A stretch of DNA of 64,000 nt from Gordionus sp. m RMFG-2023 (lineage: Eukaryota; Nematomorpha; Gordioida; Chordodea; Parachordodidae): contig NC_088775.1 of the NCBI RefSeq assembly GCF_954871325.1, forward strand, positions 47,159,561 to 47,223,560. Reading direction: 5' to 3'. The notes under the pieces were generated by a model that had not been told where the DNA came from, did not search any database, and saw only the letters and a program-made list of their open reading frames with translations. Positions 32,684 through 44,410 of the stretch are shown here, piece by piece. The first letter of the stretch is position 1; each line of letters starts with the position of its first letter. A program made the translations under genes and the position numbers.

Positions 32684-33838
32684 TTGGGAATTGAAGAAAA
32701 GAAAAATAGTAATGAATTAGTGATGAAAAATAAGGGGAATGAGTGGCCCAGGGCGAATATACAAATTTGTGTTATGCCAGTTTCGATGAAAAAAGATATT
32801 AATTATGATGAATGTCCGCGTGTGAAAATTAATGTGGGAAATAAGGAAATTATAATGTTGTTAGATACGGGAGCAACTATATCGGTAATGGGGTATAGGG
32901 AATTTTCGAATTTATGGCCGAATGAGCGATTAATAAATGATAAAATGATAATTAAGCATTTAAATGGAACTGTTATTTCGGTTTTGGGGAAAGTGAATTT
33001 GCCGGTGTTAATGAATGGGGAAATGCAATTCTTGGATTTGTGGATAATAAAAGAAGAGGTGGGTGCGATTTTGGGATGGAATTGGATATCGAAATTTGGA
33101 TTAGAAAGTAAATTTTTGAATATATTTCAAGGGAAAATGGATGATAAAAGCATTGAAAAGTTAGAAACATCCGTAAAGGAGGTGGATATTAAAAATTCGG
33201 AAAATAAATTGGTGGAAAATGAAATTTTGGAGAATAATAAAATGGAGAATATGGAAAATGATAATCAGGAAAGTTGTGATAATGAAATAAATGGAATTTC
33301 GGAAATTGTATTAAAAATCGAGGAAATTAAAAATTCGAGAAATAATTCTGAGGAAATTCAGGAGGAAGTAATTATAAATGAAAAAATGGATCAGGAGGAA
33401 CCTGATTGTGTGAATAATAAAAATCCTAGAGGTATAATGTATGATTCAGGAATTGAGGAAAATATTGATTTGGATATTGATAATATGTCTGTTGATGTAG
33501 AAATGGATAATATTTTGGAAACAAGTGATGAAAATTTTAATTTTGAGGTAGACAAAAAGTTGATTTCAAGGGAATTGGGGTTGGAGGATAGTTATATGAG
33601 TGGTGATGAAATTTATAAAGACTCAAATTTAGAAAGGGAGAAATTACCTGCATCACAAAATTTTCCGGTGAAATTAGTAAGGAAAAAATTTGAGTATACA
33701 AGAAAATATTTGGATATTAATCAGTCGGAGGAAAGAAAGTTTGAAAGAGATAAATATCCGGTGTTAGAGATTATACCAGCGAAATTAGTAAGAAAAAAAT
33801 TTAGGATTGAAAGTGTGGTAGAAGGAGGTAAATTTTGA
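32684..33838 (+). CDS. Retropepsin-like protease with long acidic extension
   Basis: A 384-codon open frame. Residues 46-145 look like an aspartic retropepsin: LLDTGATISVMG at 59-70 holds the catalytic Asp-Thr-Gly, a flap-like block follows near 85-100, and ILGWNWISKFGL near 130-141 corresponds to the ILG motif. Residues 150-330 are Asn/Glu/Asp-rich with coiled-coil character. The last 60 residues contain two copies of a P(V/A)KLVRKKF motif. No RT follows: downstream to 34900 is non-coding. The frame is the longest in the window and uninterrupted, fitting the young age of the element. Role: maturation of the gag-like product, by family analogy. Confidence 0.8.
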   Translation: MGIEEKKNSNELVMKNKGNEWPRANIQICVMPVSMKKDINYDECPRVKINVGNKEIIMLLDTGATISVMGYREFSNLWPNERLINDKMIIKHLNGTVISVLGKVNLPVLMNGEMQFLDLWIIKEEVGAILGWNWISKFGLESKFLNIFQGKMDDKSIEKLETSVKEVDIKNSENKLVENEILENNKMENMENDNQESCDNEINGISEIVLKIEEIKNSRNNSEEIQEEVIINEKMDQEEPDCVNNKNPRGIMYDSGIEENIDLDIDNMSVDVEMDNILETSDENFNFEVDKKLISRELGLEDSYMSGDEIYKDSNLEREKLPASQNFPVKLVRKKFEYTRKYLDINQSEERKFERDKYPVLEIIPAKLVRKKFRIESVVEGGKF

Positions 33839-34918
33839 GGGGTATTATAAAATTGGTGGGGTAAAAAAGATATGGGTCGCTTAGTCCACGGGAAAGAAAT
33901 AGAGAAAATTAGAAGTGAAATTGGATATATATAGATATAGGTATTTTTAATTATTTTGGGTAAGTGTGTTAAATTGTATAAGATTGGTGGGGTAAAAGGA
34001 ATATGGATTGCTTAGTTCATTTCGAGTTGTGATTATTAAAATATTTGTTCGGTTCATTTCGAGTTATGATTATTAAAATATTTGTTTAAGGATCATAAGA
34101 AAAAAAACTGAGATATAGTTTGGTATATATGTATATATATAATTGAATAATTAGAAGTATGTAAAGGTAAAAGTAAGAATTGTCTTAGTATATGAGATAA
34201 TATAACTGAATATGTTGATAATTCGTTTGGTTTAACAAAAATGTATATTGTAGGTCATCTTTTGTTTTATTAAATATTTGTTCTTAAGTGAAGTGAAGCA
34301 TATCGTGGTTAATAGTTTTTTTTTCTTGTGTTAAAAAAAAACAGTTGAGAGATAAAAGGAAAAGTTGAAAAGGGAAATAAAACAGTTGAGAGATAAAAGG
34401 AAAAGTTGAAAAGGGAAATTATTTTATAGTAATGTAGATTGTGTTAACTTTTTAAATTGATAGAATGTTAAGATAAGAAATCAATTTATTTGGTAAAGAA
34501 TCGATAAAAAGAAAAAATAAATTAAACAACTTATGGATTATTATTGAAAAAATGAAATTTATGCAGCAAGAGGTTGATTTAATGAAGTTTGGAAAATATA
34601 TGTTTTGAAATAAATAATGAGGGTGGTGAGTGGATTAAAAAATGTTATTTGTTTATCAAATTAATTGTTTATTGTGAAAATAATAATTAAATATGAGTTG
34701 GAATGAATAAGAAAAGTTAATGATGTTTAGTAAATAATTTTATTAATTAAAAATTGTTTGATAATATGAATACGTATTACGTTAACTTAAAATCTAGTAT
34801 CCTGCAGATCAATGAAGCGTAAGCAGGGACTGCTTTAGACTGTGCATGGACTGAACTGGCAAATAGAAAGGAGGAACTTGGGAGAAATGGTCAGTCACCA
34901 AACCAACCAACAATAAAT
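33839..34918 (+). other. Non-coding segment of the gag-protease element
   Basis: No open frame of note. Contains a tandem duplication of about 41 bp near 34340-34420 (AACAGTTGAGAGATAAAAGG in both copies) and a second duplicated motif near 34020-34085 (TTCATTTCGAGTTrTGATTA). This is where pol genes would be expected in a complete LTR element. Confidence 0.65.
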
Positions 34919-35317
34919 GTGCAACCATCTTTTCATAGATCAAGGATCATGAATGTTCAACAATTATTCAACAAACCCATATTCCGTCTAACTTGCTTTG
35001 CTTGTGGAACTGAGGGGCATAAAGCGGCTCAATGTCCCAACAATACATTTGTTATAAACAATAATGATAATAATACAAGTAAATTTGTTAACAATGTGCA
35101 TTCTGATCATTCTAACCCAATTCTGGATCGATCTACTGCAATCAGAGGAAGGCAAGCACCGTTGACTCTTGTTATGAATAGAAATAAAAGTTTTGGAGTG
35201 AGGAAGACGCTGATGAAAAAGACAATATTCACAAGGAAAAAACCCTCCAAGATTAATGGAGCTGAGGAGTTTCAGCAGGAATTTGCCTATATGGGAATAA
35301 ATGAAGATAATGAATAA
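34919..35317 (+). CDS. Small ORF with one CCHC knuckle
   Basis: A 132-codon frame just before the 3' LTR. CFACGTEGHKAAQC lies at about residues 27-40, followed by an Asn-rich stretch (45-60), a basic segment with KKTIFTRKKPSK (about 100-111) and an acidic end. It resembles the tail of a gag nucleocapsid domain but is distinct in sequence from the four knuckles upstream. The methionine at 34919 may not be the true start, because the frame is open further upstream. It could be an acquired gag fragment from another element or an accessory product; I cannot tell. Confidence 0.55.
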   Translation: MQPSFHRSRIMNVQQLFNKPIFRLTCFACGTEGHKAAQCPNNTFVINNNDNNTSKFVNNVHSDHSNPILDRSTAIRGRQAPLTLVMNRNKSFGVRKTLMKKTIFTRKKPSKINGAEEFQQEFAYMGINEDNE

Positions 35318-35384
35318 TATTATGAAAAGTAGTTTTTTTATATATATGTAGTAACCTGAGAACGCCTCTTAAAAATAAGGGAGG

Positions 35385-35530
35385 TGTTCTAGGCATATGT
35401 TTTTTTTATTTATTATTATTAAAATATTATTGATTTTTTTAATGTATTAAATATATTATTGATTTTTTTTTATTGGTTTTAAAAAGAAAATAAAAGTTTG
35501 AATTTTGGAAAATAAAAGAGTATCTCAAAA
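35385..35530 (+). repeat. 3' LTR of the gag-protease element
   Basis: Matches the 5' LTR at 144 of 146 positions, preceded by AAAAATAAGGGAGG and followed by the ATAAC duplication. Confidence 0.88.
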
Positions 35531-38500
35531 ATAACAATAATCATAATATTGGAAATCAAGGAAGAAATCAAGTATGCAATGTAGATATCATAACAACAAT
35601 AATAATCAATCACGATACGCAAACAAAGTCAACACGGTAAATATAGAAGAGATAAAAAAAGATGATAATGATAAATTAGAGAAAAAAGAATATAATTTAT
35701 ATAATTTGGACATAAACAATATGGATGCCTATAACGATAACACAGCTAATGATGCATATAAAGTTACAGTATATTTGAATGAAGTGCCAATATTAATGCA
35801 AATACAGGTTCTAGATATAGCACCCTACCGATTCATATTGCAAAAAGATTGAAATAAAAATCTTAAATAAATCGGACACAAGATTAACTGGATACTATGG
35901 AAAAATGATAAAAGTGTTAGGTACTGTCCAAGTCAAGGCAAAATTCGAGGACAAAACTCAAATCTTAAATGCTTATGTGGTCCAAAGTGAGAAAATTGCA
36001 CTTTTGGAAAGGACATGGATAACAGTTTTCGGAAGTATACTAAATAAATTTGTGAATCTAGTCGAGGAAGATTATGATATTACCATTCAAGAATTAATTA
36101 AGCAATGCCAAAAATCCAATACTTTGCAGCTATGCCAAATTACGTTTAAAACAAGATGCCATACCGAAAATCATACCACCAAGGCGTATACCATATTCAA
36201 GAATTGATTTGATAACAAAAGAACTTTAAAAGTGGATAAACGACAAAATCATTGAAACTGTTGAAGATGTTAGATGGGCTAAGTCCTCTCACTCCCGTTT
36301 TTAAGAGCGATGGCTCACTTCGGCTCTGTGCTGACTTCAAAAAAACTATAAACCCTTTAGAAGATTTTAAGTACCCAATACCATGCAGCAATGATTTAAT
36401 TGCAAAATTATCTTAAGGTAGAAAATTTACAAAGATTGATTTTAAAAACGCATTTCTTCAAGTACCTATACACAAAGAATTTAGAGATTTTCTCACAATA
36501 ACAACACACAGGGGCTATTACAGGTTTATAAGACTTCCGTTTGGATTAAAGACTTCGTCAGAAATATTCCAACATGGACAATATATTCGGGGACATGAAA
36601 GATGTTATATTTTATATCGATGATTTACTTATTACTGGGGATGACGGTGAAGCTCATTTGAATAGCATAAAAATGGTATTTGACAAGATGATTTTACAAA
36701 AAGTATATTTTTAAAGAAAAATCTACGGTTCTTGGGGCATGATATAGACGACAATATACATCCTAATGCAGATAAGAATAAAGCTATTTCTAACATACCG
36801 GAACCTAAGACAAAAGAGGAATTGGCAACTTTTTTGGGGATGGCAAGTTATTATCGAATATTTCTATGTAATTTTGCGGAAGCTAGTCCCTTATACAAAA
36901 TAGTTAATAAAGACAAATGGTTATGGGATAGTACACATCAAGAAAGCTTCAAAGCTGATAGGTTTTCTGCCTACGTTAATTTTATAATCCGGATCTACGA
37001 GTAGGCATTGCAACTGAGGCTTTAAAGATAGGTCTAGGCGCAGTCTTATTTCATATTGAGAGTGATGGTAAAGAGAAACTCATAGGTTTCGCGTCAAGAG
37101 CATTATTAAAATCAGATTTAAATTATACAAATATTGAAAAAGAAGCTTTGTCTGTAATATACGCGGTTAAGGAGGTTCAAGAATATCTAATTGGTACGAG
37201 ATTTACAATAATCACAGACTATAAGCTGCTCGTTTATATATTTACGAAGGGACTCAAGGACAATTCTTCCATATCAATGCGACTCCAAAAATGGAGTTTG
37301 TTTATGGGAGCTCATGACTATACGATAATTCATAGGCCCGGGAAACAAAATCTAGTAATAGATTGTTTGTCAGGATTACCACAAACGAATACAGAAGAGA
37401 TGGTATAAAAGATAGATGGTGAAATAATTGATGACAAATTATTGAACATACCAATAAATTTTAAAAGAATAGTTAAAGAAACTAGTATTGATAAAGAATT
37501 AATGGACGCAATTAACAATATAAAGAATCATGAACAGATAAAGAATAAAATATATAATATGGAGTTGGAACTGAGCTTAATTAAAGATTGTCTTTTTAAA
37601 GAAAATAGGATTATCACAAAATATGAGAAATGAGATTTTGCAAGAGTTGCATAAAGGGCATCTAGGTGCTGGGAAAACGAAATCATTAGTTTTGAAGATA
37701 GCAATTTTATGGTATGTGTTGACCATTTAGCAAATTCCCTACTATTAGAAGAATGAGAAACATAACCACTTAACAATTAAAGAATTGATGAAAATAATCA
37801 GCTTATTTGATATACCTGAAAATATGGTCAGTGATAATGGAACTAACTTTACATAACTTATTCAATAAATTTTGCGAAGATCATGGAATTGAACACATAT
37901 TTACCGAACCTCACTCCCAACAGTTTAATGGTCAGTGTGTGAGCGAATGATAAGATCAGTGAAAATGAGCATAAAAAATATGGAAAATAATAATAAAATA
38001 GACTTAGATATAGCATTAGAAAAGTTTTTATTTAATTATCGTAACACACCAAACGCAACAACCAACAAGATACCAAGCGAGGTGATGTTCCAGAAATATA
38101 AGACAGATGGGATTTAATTATACCACAAGAAGATAAAAGAATGAATTTTATCGAAATATATAGTCAAATAGAAATATCGTGATGGGTGACAAAGTTTGGT
38201 ATAAAACTATCAAGGAAAACATTTGGGACAAAGGTACGGTAACACGTAAAGATGGAAATTTATCGTATGAAATAAATACTGGAAACAAAATTATAAAAAG
38301 TCACTTAAACCAGATTAAAAAAGGGTCAACGAATATTATACCTCTTAATAATGGTACAACAGATTTCATAACAAACTTTAATAATACAATACCTTGTACT
38401 TTAAATTTTAGAAGGGGAAGAAGTAATGATGAACCAGTACGATATCAAAGTATACAAATACAAGATCAGAGTCTTAACAGTCAAAGACCAATCAGAAATA

Positions 38501-38760
38501 AATTAATATAAAAAAGATATATAATAAATAATAAAATATTTTTTTTAATAAGGAATTTTTAAATTTAAAATAACTTTCAATAGCTTATATTATATAAACA
38601 AAATTTTTTTTTGTAGATCAAAACTAATGAAATGTTCGATGACTAACGATAACTATCAGATCAACAAAGAACAAACGAACAATAAATGATGAAAAACCCG
38701 GTAAGCAAGACAAACGATAAGATTATAGACAGAGGGCGAAAACTTTAAAAAAAGTGGGAA

Positions 38761-39220
38761 ATGTTAAGTAGTTGTAATTGTTTTTTTTTATTTATAATTC
38801 TCCTGTAAACTACTTGTTTTGTTTTGGTAATGACATTCAAAATTTAAGTTGTTTTTCTTTTTTTTACTTGTTTTTGTTTTAGTAATGACATTCAAAATTT
38901 AAATTGTTTTTCTTTTTTTTTGAACTACACTAATTCTAATTGTGAATGACATTATATTCGTTACAAATTTCATTATAAAACGATTGAATTTGATTTGTAT
39001 TTTCAGTGAAAAATAAAATTGTTTCTTAAATAAAATAAAAATGATCATCACAATTTCTCCCAATATTATGTTCAATTTTTCAGAACACATCATTATCTAT
39101 GCTGATCATTTTGTATAATTCGCTAAATACCTAGTATTATATTTTTATAATTTAAATAAAATTATATATATTCTGAATCCTATCTTTTTTTGACCCTTTC
39201 GTCACTCCTAACATTATTCC
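38761..39220 (+). repeat. Gypsy2 3' LTR (right border approximate)
   Basis: Starts TGTTAAGTAGTTGTAATTG directly after the purine-rich tract. A 55-60-bp unit with TAATGACATTCAAAATTTAA is repeated in tandem near 38830 and 38880. The right border could not be fixed because no second copy is in the window. Confidence 0.55.
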
Positions 39221-40306
39221 CCTTCAATCCTGCTGATCAGCCCCATACATATATTATATTCTAATTTAAAATCGGATATCTCATGATTTGTGATCCATCG
39301 CCATTTGTTACTCGCCATTATTTGTGATTCATAGGAATTTCTGATTCCGCGCTATTTGTGAAAGCTACACTCCCCCCTACCGAAGACCGTTCTAGTGCTT
39401 AGCCCTAGTTTTTTTTTTAATTTTCACGATTCATTAGCAAGGGTTTATAAATAAACTAAAAAATTATTGATGTAAATTTATTAGAATTGTTTTTAATTTT
39501 GATTTAATGTAAATTACTAGTATTTTTTATAGCATTCATTTAAGGAACAAGAAGGGCAAAATTTTCTATTAATTGATCGTTTTTCACTTTATATAAAATA
39601 GGTTTAGTTTATTATAATCATTTATAACTCTCAATGACACGACACAACAAGCATCATTTATAGACATAATATGAAAATTAATTTTTTTAAATTTTGATTA
39701 TAACTAACATTTATATTAAAAAAGTAAGGCTCCATCATACCTAAACAAAGATTTAGTAGCTACAGAAAAATTAAAATATGATAAATACGTGAACATCTCT
39801 TATTAATATCATTTTATATCAGTCGTGATCATCACATTTGGTCCTCAAGCTCAAGATCTAATCAAAAAATTGACCCGCAATTTCAGTCAAAATAGTATCC
39901 TAAAGAAGGATTTTATCTTTGTCAAAGACTTGTAATCAAAGACATCAAATTGTATTTCCATTGTCTTATTAACTCATTATCCTCTTAATTTTGCTTTAAT
40001 TATAATATAATGTCCCTTAACTTGTAATTACTTGAGCATGTTTTATTATATATGGTAAATTTGTAAAAGTTATTGTATTTTGTGGAAAAACTTACATTTC
40101 ATTATAATTTTTTAAATTTTTTATATTAACTATATCATATTTTGCATTGCTTATTTATTTTTAAATATTTTAAAAAAAAGTGTTCTTCTGATTGATTTAT
40201 AAGTGATTGATTTGTATATAATTTAAGGAAGAAAACTGCTAAAATGAAATTCTAACGATTGTTAAAATATTTTATATATATGTTAAATAAAATTACCAAG
40301 GGCATA
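39221..40306. other. AT-rich DNA without recognisable features
   Basis: Near 39260-39400 there is a GC-richer stretch with repeated ATTTGTGA/ATTTGT phrases (for example CATTATTTGTGATTC), possibly a small degenerate repeat or an element end. No gene could be supported. Confidence 0.45.
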
Positions 40307-40689
40307 TATTAGCTCATCGGCGTACGCAGCGGGGGGGGGGGGGGGAGGGGGGCATTCAAATGCCGGATATATTTTTCAAAAATATTATTGTTTATATTAA
40401 TTTATATTTGTTAATATTTATTCGTATCTCATATTAAATGTATATTTAATTGCATTTATTATCACATTCATAAGTTATTTTATCAATTAATTTCGATTTC
40501 AAGTTTTCCGGCGTAATATTTACTTAATATTTTCAAATTTTTAGTGGCGTAATATTTATCTACCATTTCAAATTTCTAGTCAAATAATAATTATTTCTGA
40601 AACTTCTGGTCCAACAGGGAAAAAGAAATTGCAACCTTGTCCAACGAGATAGAGTCTCTGCCATCAAGCAGTAACAGCTTTTAAGGAGT

Positions 40690-41842
40690 TAGAAGAGCCA
40701 ATTATTTGCTATTACTGAAATATCACAATGGTCTGAAAGAAATATTTCCTCATAAGCAAGAAAATTATTGGATTCAATGCTTATTCCAAATTTTATTTCT
40801 CATTAGAATGTATTATTTAATTATACAACTATTTTAAATATTACTTTTCAAAAACATGACATTGACTTGATTAAGAAGATGAGAATAGCGGAGAGCATTT
40901 TATCAGAACTCAAGGAAATTAGGGCTAATGTTGATGAAGAATTTCATATTTTATATTTTATTGTTGAGTCAAAAGCAGAGCTATACGTGTTTAATATTTG
41001 TTTCCCTCGACTTGTAGCAAGGCATGATCATCGTTAAAACGTTAATATAGGATCAGTAGAAGAGTATATCTTAGATACAGATACATTTATAACCCAAATA
41101 AATCAATTTTTAATTCATCATGCAGCACTTACATTTGCAAATATTACTTCCACAAAAGCCTTCCCAACCTTTTTCAGATGGTGATAGAAAAAAAAATATT
41201 TGTTAGATTTTTATTATGAAATGTCTTACTAGCTGAATAACTATGTTTATAAGATTAACTATGGTTGATATAGTCCCAAAAAATGCTATGGATGCTCTGC
41301 ATTATTTCAAACACATTTTAGATCAAATTCCCAATGTATTAAAAGGGTTTATAAACTCTTCCCATTAGTAAACTAATGAGAGAACATTCTCTTTTTTAAG
41401 AAGAATAACAGAGGCCTGCAGAAGTACCATTTGCAGGGCACGGCCCGAATATTTTTTAAAGATTTTTTACGGCCTGGCCTGGGTTTTTTTTTAAAAATTT
41501 TCAACCCCGGCCCGGATTTTTTAAAAAAAATTATATTTATTTTTGATTTTTATAGCTAATAATAACGATTTCAAATATAGGCTGTTTTAAAAAATACAGC
41601 CCGGCCTGGGTGTTTTTTTAAAAATAATTCAGGCCCGGGTGTTTTTTAAAAAAAATTTCTGGCCCGGCCCGGGTATATTTAAAAAAATTAAAATACAGGG
41701 GCCGGGCCTGCAGGTCTCTGAAAAACATACCAAGAAGTACAACATCTGAAAGTAGATTGAAAATAGGCATTTGACGACAAGCAAGGATGAGATAATTGAA
41801 AAATTAGCTCAATCCCAACGAAGATTGGATTTTACATTGTAA
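40690..41842 (+). pseudogene. hAT5 transposase, C-terminal part
   Basis: Reads LLDSMLIPNFISH, TFQKHDIDLIKKMRIAESIL, ELKEIRANVDEEFHILYFIV (about 40850-40980), then DTDTFITQINQFLIHHAALT (41080-41140) and, either side of the 305-bp insert, the end of a dimerisation domain (LRRI..ACRST at 41395-41427, then STTSESRLKIGI and LAQSQRRLDFTL at 41733-41840). Closest in-window relative is the fragment at 29205-30300. Several lesions, including stops near 40800 and frame changes near 41190 and 41350. Confidence 0.78.
41428..41732. mobile_element. GC-rich 305-bp insert in hAT5
   Basis: Flanked by an exact 8-bp repeat AGAAGTAC (41420-41427, 41733-41740), so probably a non-autonomous hAT. The interior repeats a GGCCCGGGT/CCGGCCCGG core five or more times separated by T/A runs, in sharp contrast to the AT-rich surroundings. 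The ends share an inverted TGCAGG...GGCCCG pattern about 5 to 20 bases in. Confidence 0.72.
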
Positions 41843-42110
41843 ATATATAACATACAAAATACAATTATTCCTAAGAAACATTTTGTGTAAAAGCTCAAAA
41901 AATTCAAATTTCTATTTTGGGTCATTTATAAGTGATTCTTTACATATATTTTCTTTATAATTCACATTAATTTAAAATTGTGTATTAGGAATATTTATTA
42001 GTCCTAATAAATTTATGCTTGATATTTTTAAAAAACAATAATATTTCTTAAAAAAAATTATTATTCCCCCCCCCCCCGATCAAATTCCTGCGTACGCGCC
42101 TTTATTAGCT

Positions 42111-43149
42111 TTTATTTATAAGACAAAACTTTTAAAATTTATCTTAAAATTTTTATTATAAAGTAAAATTACTAGTTGCTTTGATTTCTCTTATAATGGA
42201 TAAAATTTTATTGAAATCAAAATATAAGATGAGTAAAATGTTTTTAGTACATTTTCATACTTCATAATATTAATTTAGACTTATATTATATTGTTTATAT
42301 ATTAGATATACAAAGATTAAATTTCTTCTGATCCATTATTTTAAGAAATTTAACTTGGAAATATTAATATTTTTAAAAAACCCAAAATAGGTATTAAGAT
42401 TAAGCTATAAATTTGAATGACTAAAAAAATCCAAATTCTCACTAACCTAATAGTTCATTAAAAGTTCAAATTTCGCTTTAAAAAAATAATCTTATATACA
42501 TTACAATAAATGAAGTACCTTTTTTTGCAATAAATTTAATTTTTGAAATATATTTATTGAAATGTATAAATAAATAAAAAAATATAAAGTAAATACAAAT
42601 AAAGATAAAAATCTATTTAACGTATTTAACATGGAGTGGAGATTATATGTATAATCTTTAGTAGATATGTGATGTACATTATTTAATAATTTTATAACAT
42701 CATGTGAAAAATTTAATTTTTGTCGGAATAATAGATATCTCTTTGGTTATAATTTCTACCAATGCATTTTAGAATCTTTAAATATTGTTCAAAAATTTTA
42801 ATAATGGTTTCTGTAGGAGAAATAGCATTGAACAATTATACTCTTTGAAGAATATTGACTTTAATTATCCTAATCATTGATTCTATATGCATATTAAAAA
42901 TAATAATATAAGTATGATTGACTTAGATAAACATTTATTTATATTAATCATGAACAATGTTATTCACGTTATCTTAACTAAGATTGGATGTTCATTTTAT
43001 TTTGGACAACAAAATTGTCTTTCCAGTTATTTATTTTTTCTTTCTTTTTTCACCCTATCTGGTGGTAAGCTTCTTCATTATCTCTCCACTTTATTACTCA
43101 TGCTATCTATTTTATTTCATTTATATTTCTGTATTCTTATCCATTCCAT
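42111..43149. other. AT-rich DNA without recognisable features
   Basis: Two overlapping short plus-strand frames near 42887-43226 are hydrophobic and T-rich, look like chance, and run into the SINE. Confidence 0.45.
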
Positions 43150-43578
43150 TTAGATCGCCCACCGGAGTATCGCTATCGAAGCCATTGTATCTTGATTTCA
43201 AACCGAAGTATAATATCGATAAATAACCCACCGGAATATTTCTCCCACCGAAGTATCGTTATCAAGTCCCTGTTACTTGGTAAAATTGTGCTTGAACTGC
43301 CCCCTAGGTCACCATTATCCTAGCGCTGGCCAAGATAATGGTATCATCCTTAAGTGACCCACGAGTTCAGCTGGCCATCTTATTTGGTTTATTGGATAAG
43401 TATCCTAGCACAAGCCTGTCGGTGACCGTGGTGGCATTTCTAAGCTCAGAAATTTATCTTATCATATGTCTATACACATCCGTCATCGAAAAAAAACCTG
43501 AAATTTTAGTTTCTTACCAGGATTGATCCTGGGACCTTCGGTTTCCAAGCATACAGCATGCACCACTAGACCACCCAG
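43150..43578 (-). mobile_element. tRNA-derived SINE (split by E1)
   Basis: Minus strand, 3' of a 13-base head now at 54280-54292. The head reads CGCTGGG, then an A box TGGTCTAGTGG, a tRNA-like middle, and a B box remnant GGATCAATCC (one base short of the consensus) near 43524-43533. It is followed by a GC-richer body of about 370 bp containing GACCTAGGGGGCAGTTCAAG. The 3' half does not complete an acceptor stem, so this is a SINE and not a tRNA gene. E1 inserted inside the A-box-proximal region, leaving CCACCCAG/CCTCCCAG duplicates. Confidence 0.72.
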
Positions 43579-44410
43579 CAGGGGCATCGCTAGCCTTTAC
43601 AATCTCAGGGGGCTCAACTAAAAAAAATTTTATGGGGGACTTCGCCGCCCATACCCCCCAATTTGCGGGCCATCGGTTCGCTTTTGCTCGGCCTTTGGCC
43701 GGGTTTTATATTAATATATTATACTTTATAAAATTTGTTAACTCTGAACAATTATTCTGATTTTCATATTTTGTAATTTATTATATTATGCGTACAAAAT
43801 AAACTGGCATATAAATACTTAAAATAATATTTTTTAATACAAAATCTATTTATCACATAATAAAATATTTTCGATTGCTGATATAAAAAATTTTTGCCTC
43901 TAAAGAATTGCAAGCAGGGCCTTCGCTAGCCTTTACAATCTCAGGGGGCTCAACTAAAAAAATTTTATGGGGGGCGAAGCCCCCGATATTCCCTAATTTG
44001 CGGGACTTCGGCCCGCTTTTGACCAGCCTTCGGCCGGGTTATATATTAATATATTTTTAAAAATTACTAAACTCTTGAAAGATTATTCTTATTTTCATAT
44101 TTTGTTTTTTATTATATTATACGTACAAAATAAACTAGAATATTGATCATTAAGACTAGAATATAAATATCATTAAGACTAGAATATAAATATCATTAAG
44201 ACTAGAATATAAATATCATTAAGACTAGAATATAAATAATTAAGACTAGAATATAAATAATTAAAACTAGAATATAAATAATTAAAATTTCTACAAATTT
44301 TTCAATACAAAATCGATTTACTACAGTATAAAGTATTTTAAATTGCTGATATAAAAAATTTCGCCTCTAAAGAATTACAAGTGATAAAACCGATTAATTA
44401 ATTCATACAT

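Larger units (their letters stand above)
31083..35530 (+). mobile_element. Young gag-protease LTR element nested in Gypsy2
   Basis: Two 146-bp LTRs (31083-31228 and 35385-35530) start TGTTCTAGGCATATG and differ at 2 positions. A 5-bp duplication ATAAC flanks the element (31078-31082, 35531-35535). A primer-site candidate TGGTGCCTC follows the left LTR and a purine tract AAAAATAAGGGAGG precedes the right one. Inside are a gag-like region (31591-32578), a retropepsin frame (32684-33838) and a second CCHC frame (34919-35317). No RT, RNase H or integrase is seen, so it presumably relies on enzymes supplied by other elements. By LTR similarity it is young; it looks structurally whole, with perhaps two or three breaks in the gag-like region. 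Confidence 0.9.
30590..39220 (+). mobile_element. Gypsy2, Gypsy-type LTR retrotransposon fossil
   Basis: Parts in order: a charged then Asn/Arg/Tyr-rich gag end (30590-31077, resuming 35531-35700 after a nested element); a protease-like region (35700-36050); reverse transcriptase (about 36200-36700, with FKNAFLQVPIHKEF and YIDDLLITG); the connection region (36730-37000, FLGMASYYRIF); RNase H (37010-37400); linker; integrase (about 37640-38120, NGTNF and NYRNTPNATTN); the integrase tail (38179-38511); a purine-rich tract AAAAAAAGTGGGAAA; and a 3' LTR from 38761. No 5' LTR is seen. Old and broken, about eight or more breaks. Confidence 0.88.
40315..42102 (+). mobile_element. hAT5, 1.8-kb hAT with 8-bp duplication
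   Basis: Ends CATCGGCGTACGCAG on the left and, on the complement of the right, AAGGCGCGTACGCAG. The 8-bp repeat TATTAGCT flanks them (40307-40314, 42103-42110). A G-run follows the left end and a C-run precedes the right end. Inside is the 3' portion of a DUF4371-type hAT transposase with a nested 305-bp GC-rich element. It lacks the 5' half of a transposase, so it is an internally deleted derivative. Confidence 0.88.

Noticed and set aside
42887-43226. Membrane protein gene
   Set aside because: Two overlapping hydrophobic frames in T-rich DNA, running into the SINE; no support for either.
43515-43578. tRNA gene on the minus strand
   Set aside because: The A box is good, but the B box is one base short, the T loop has six bases, and no sequence pairs with the acceptor. 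A long non-tRNA body follows, so it is a SINE head.
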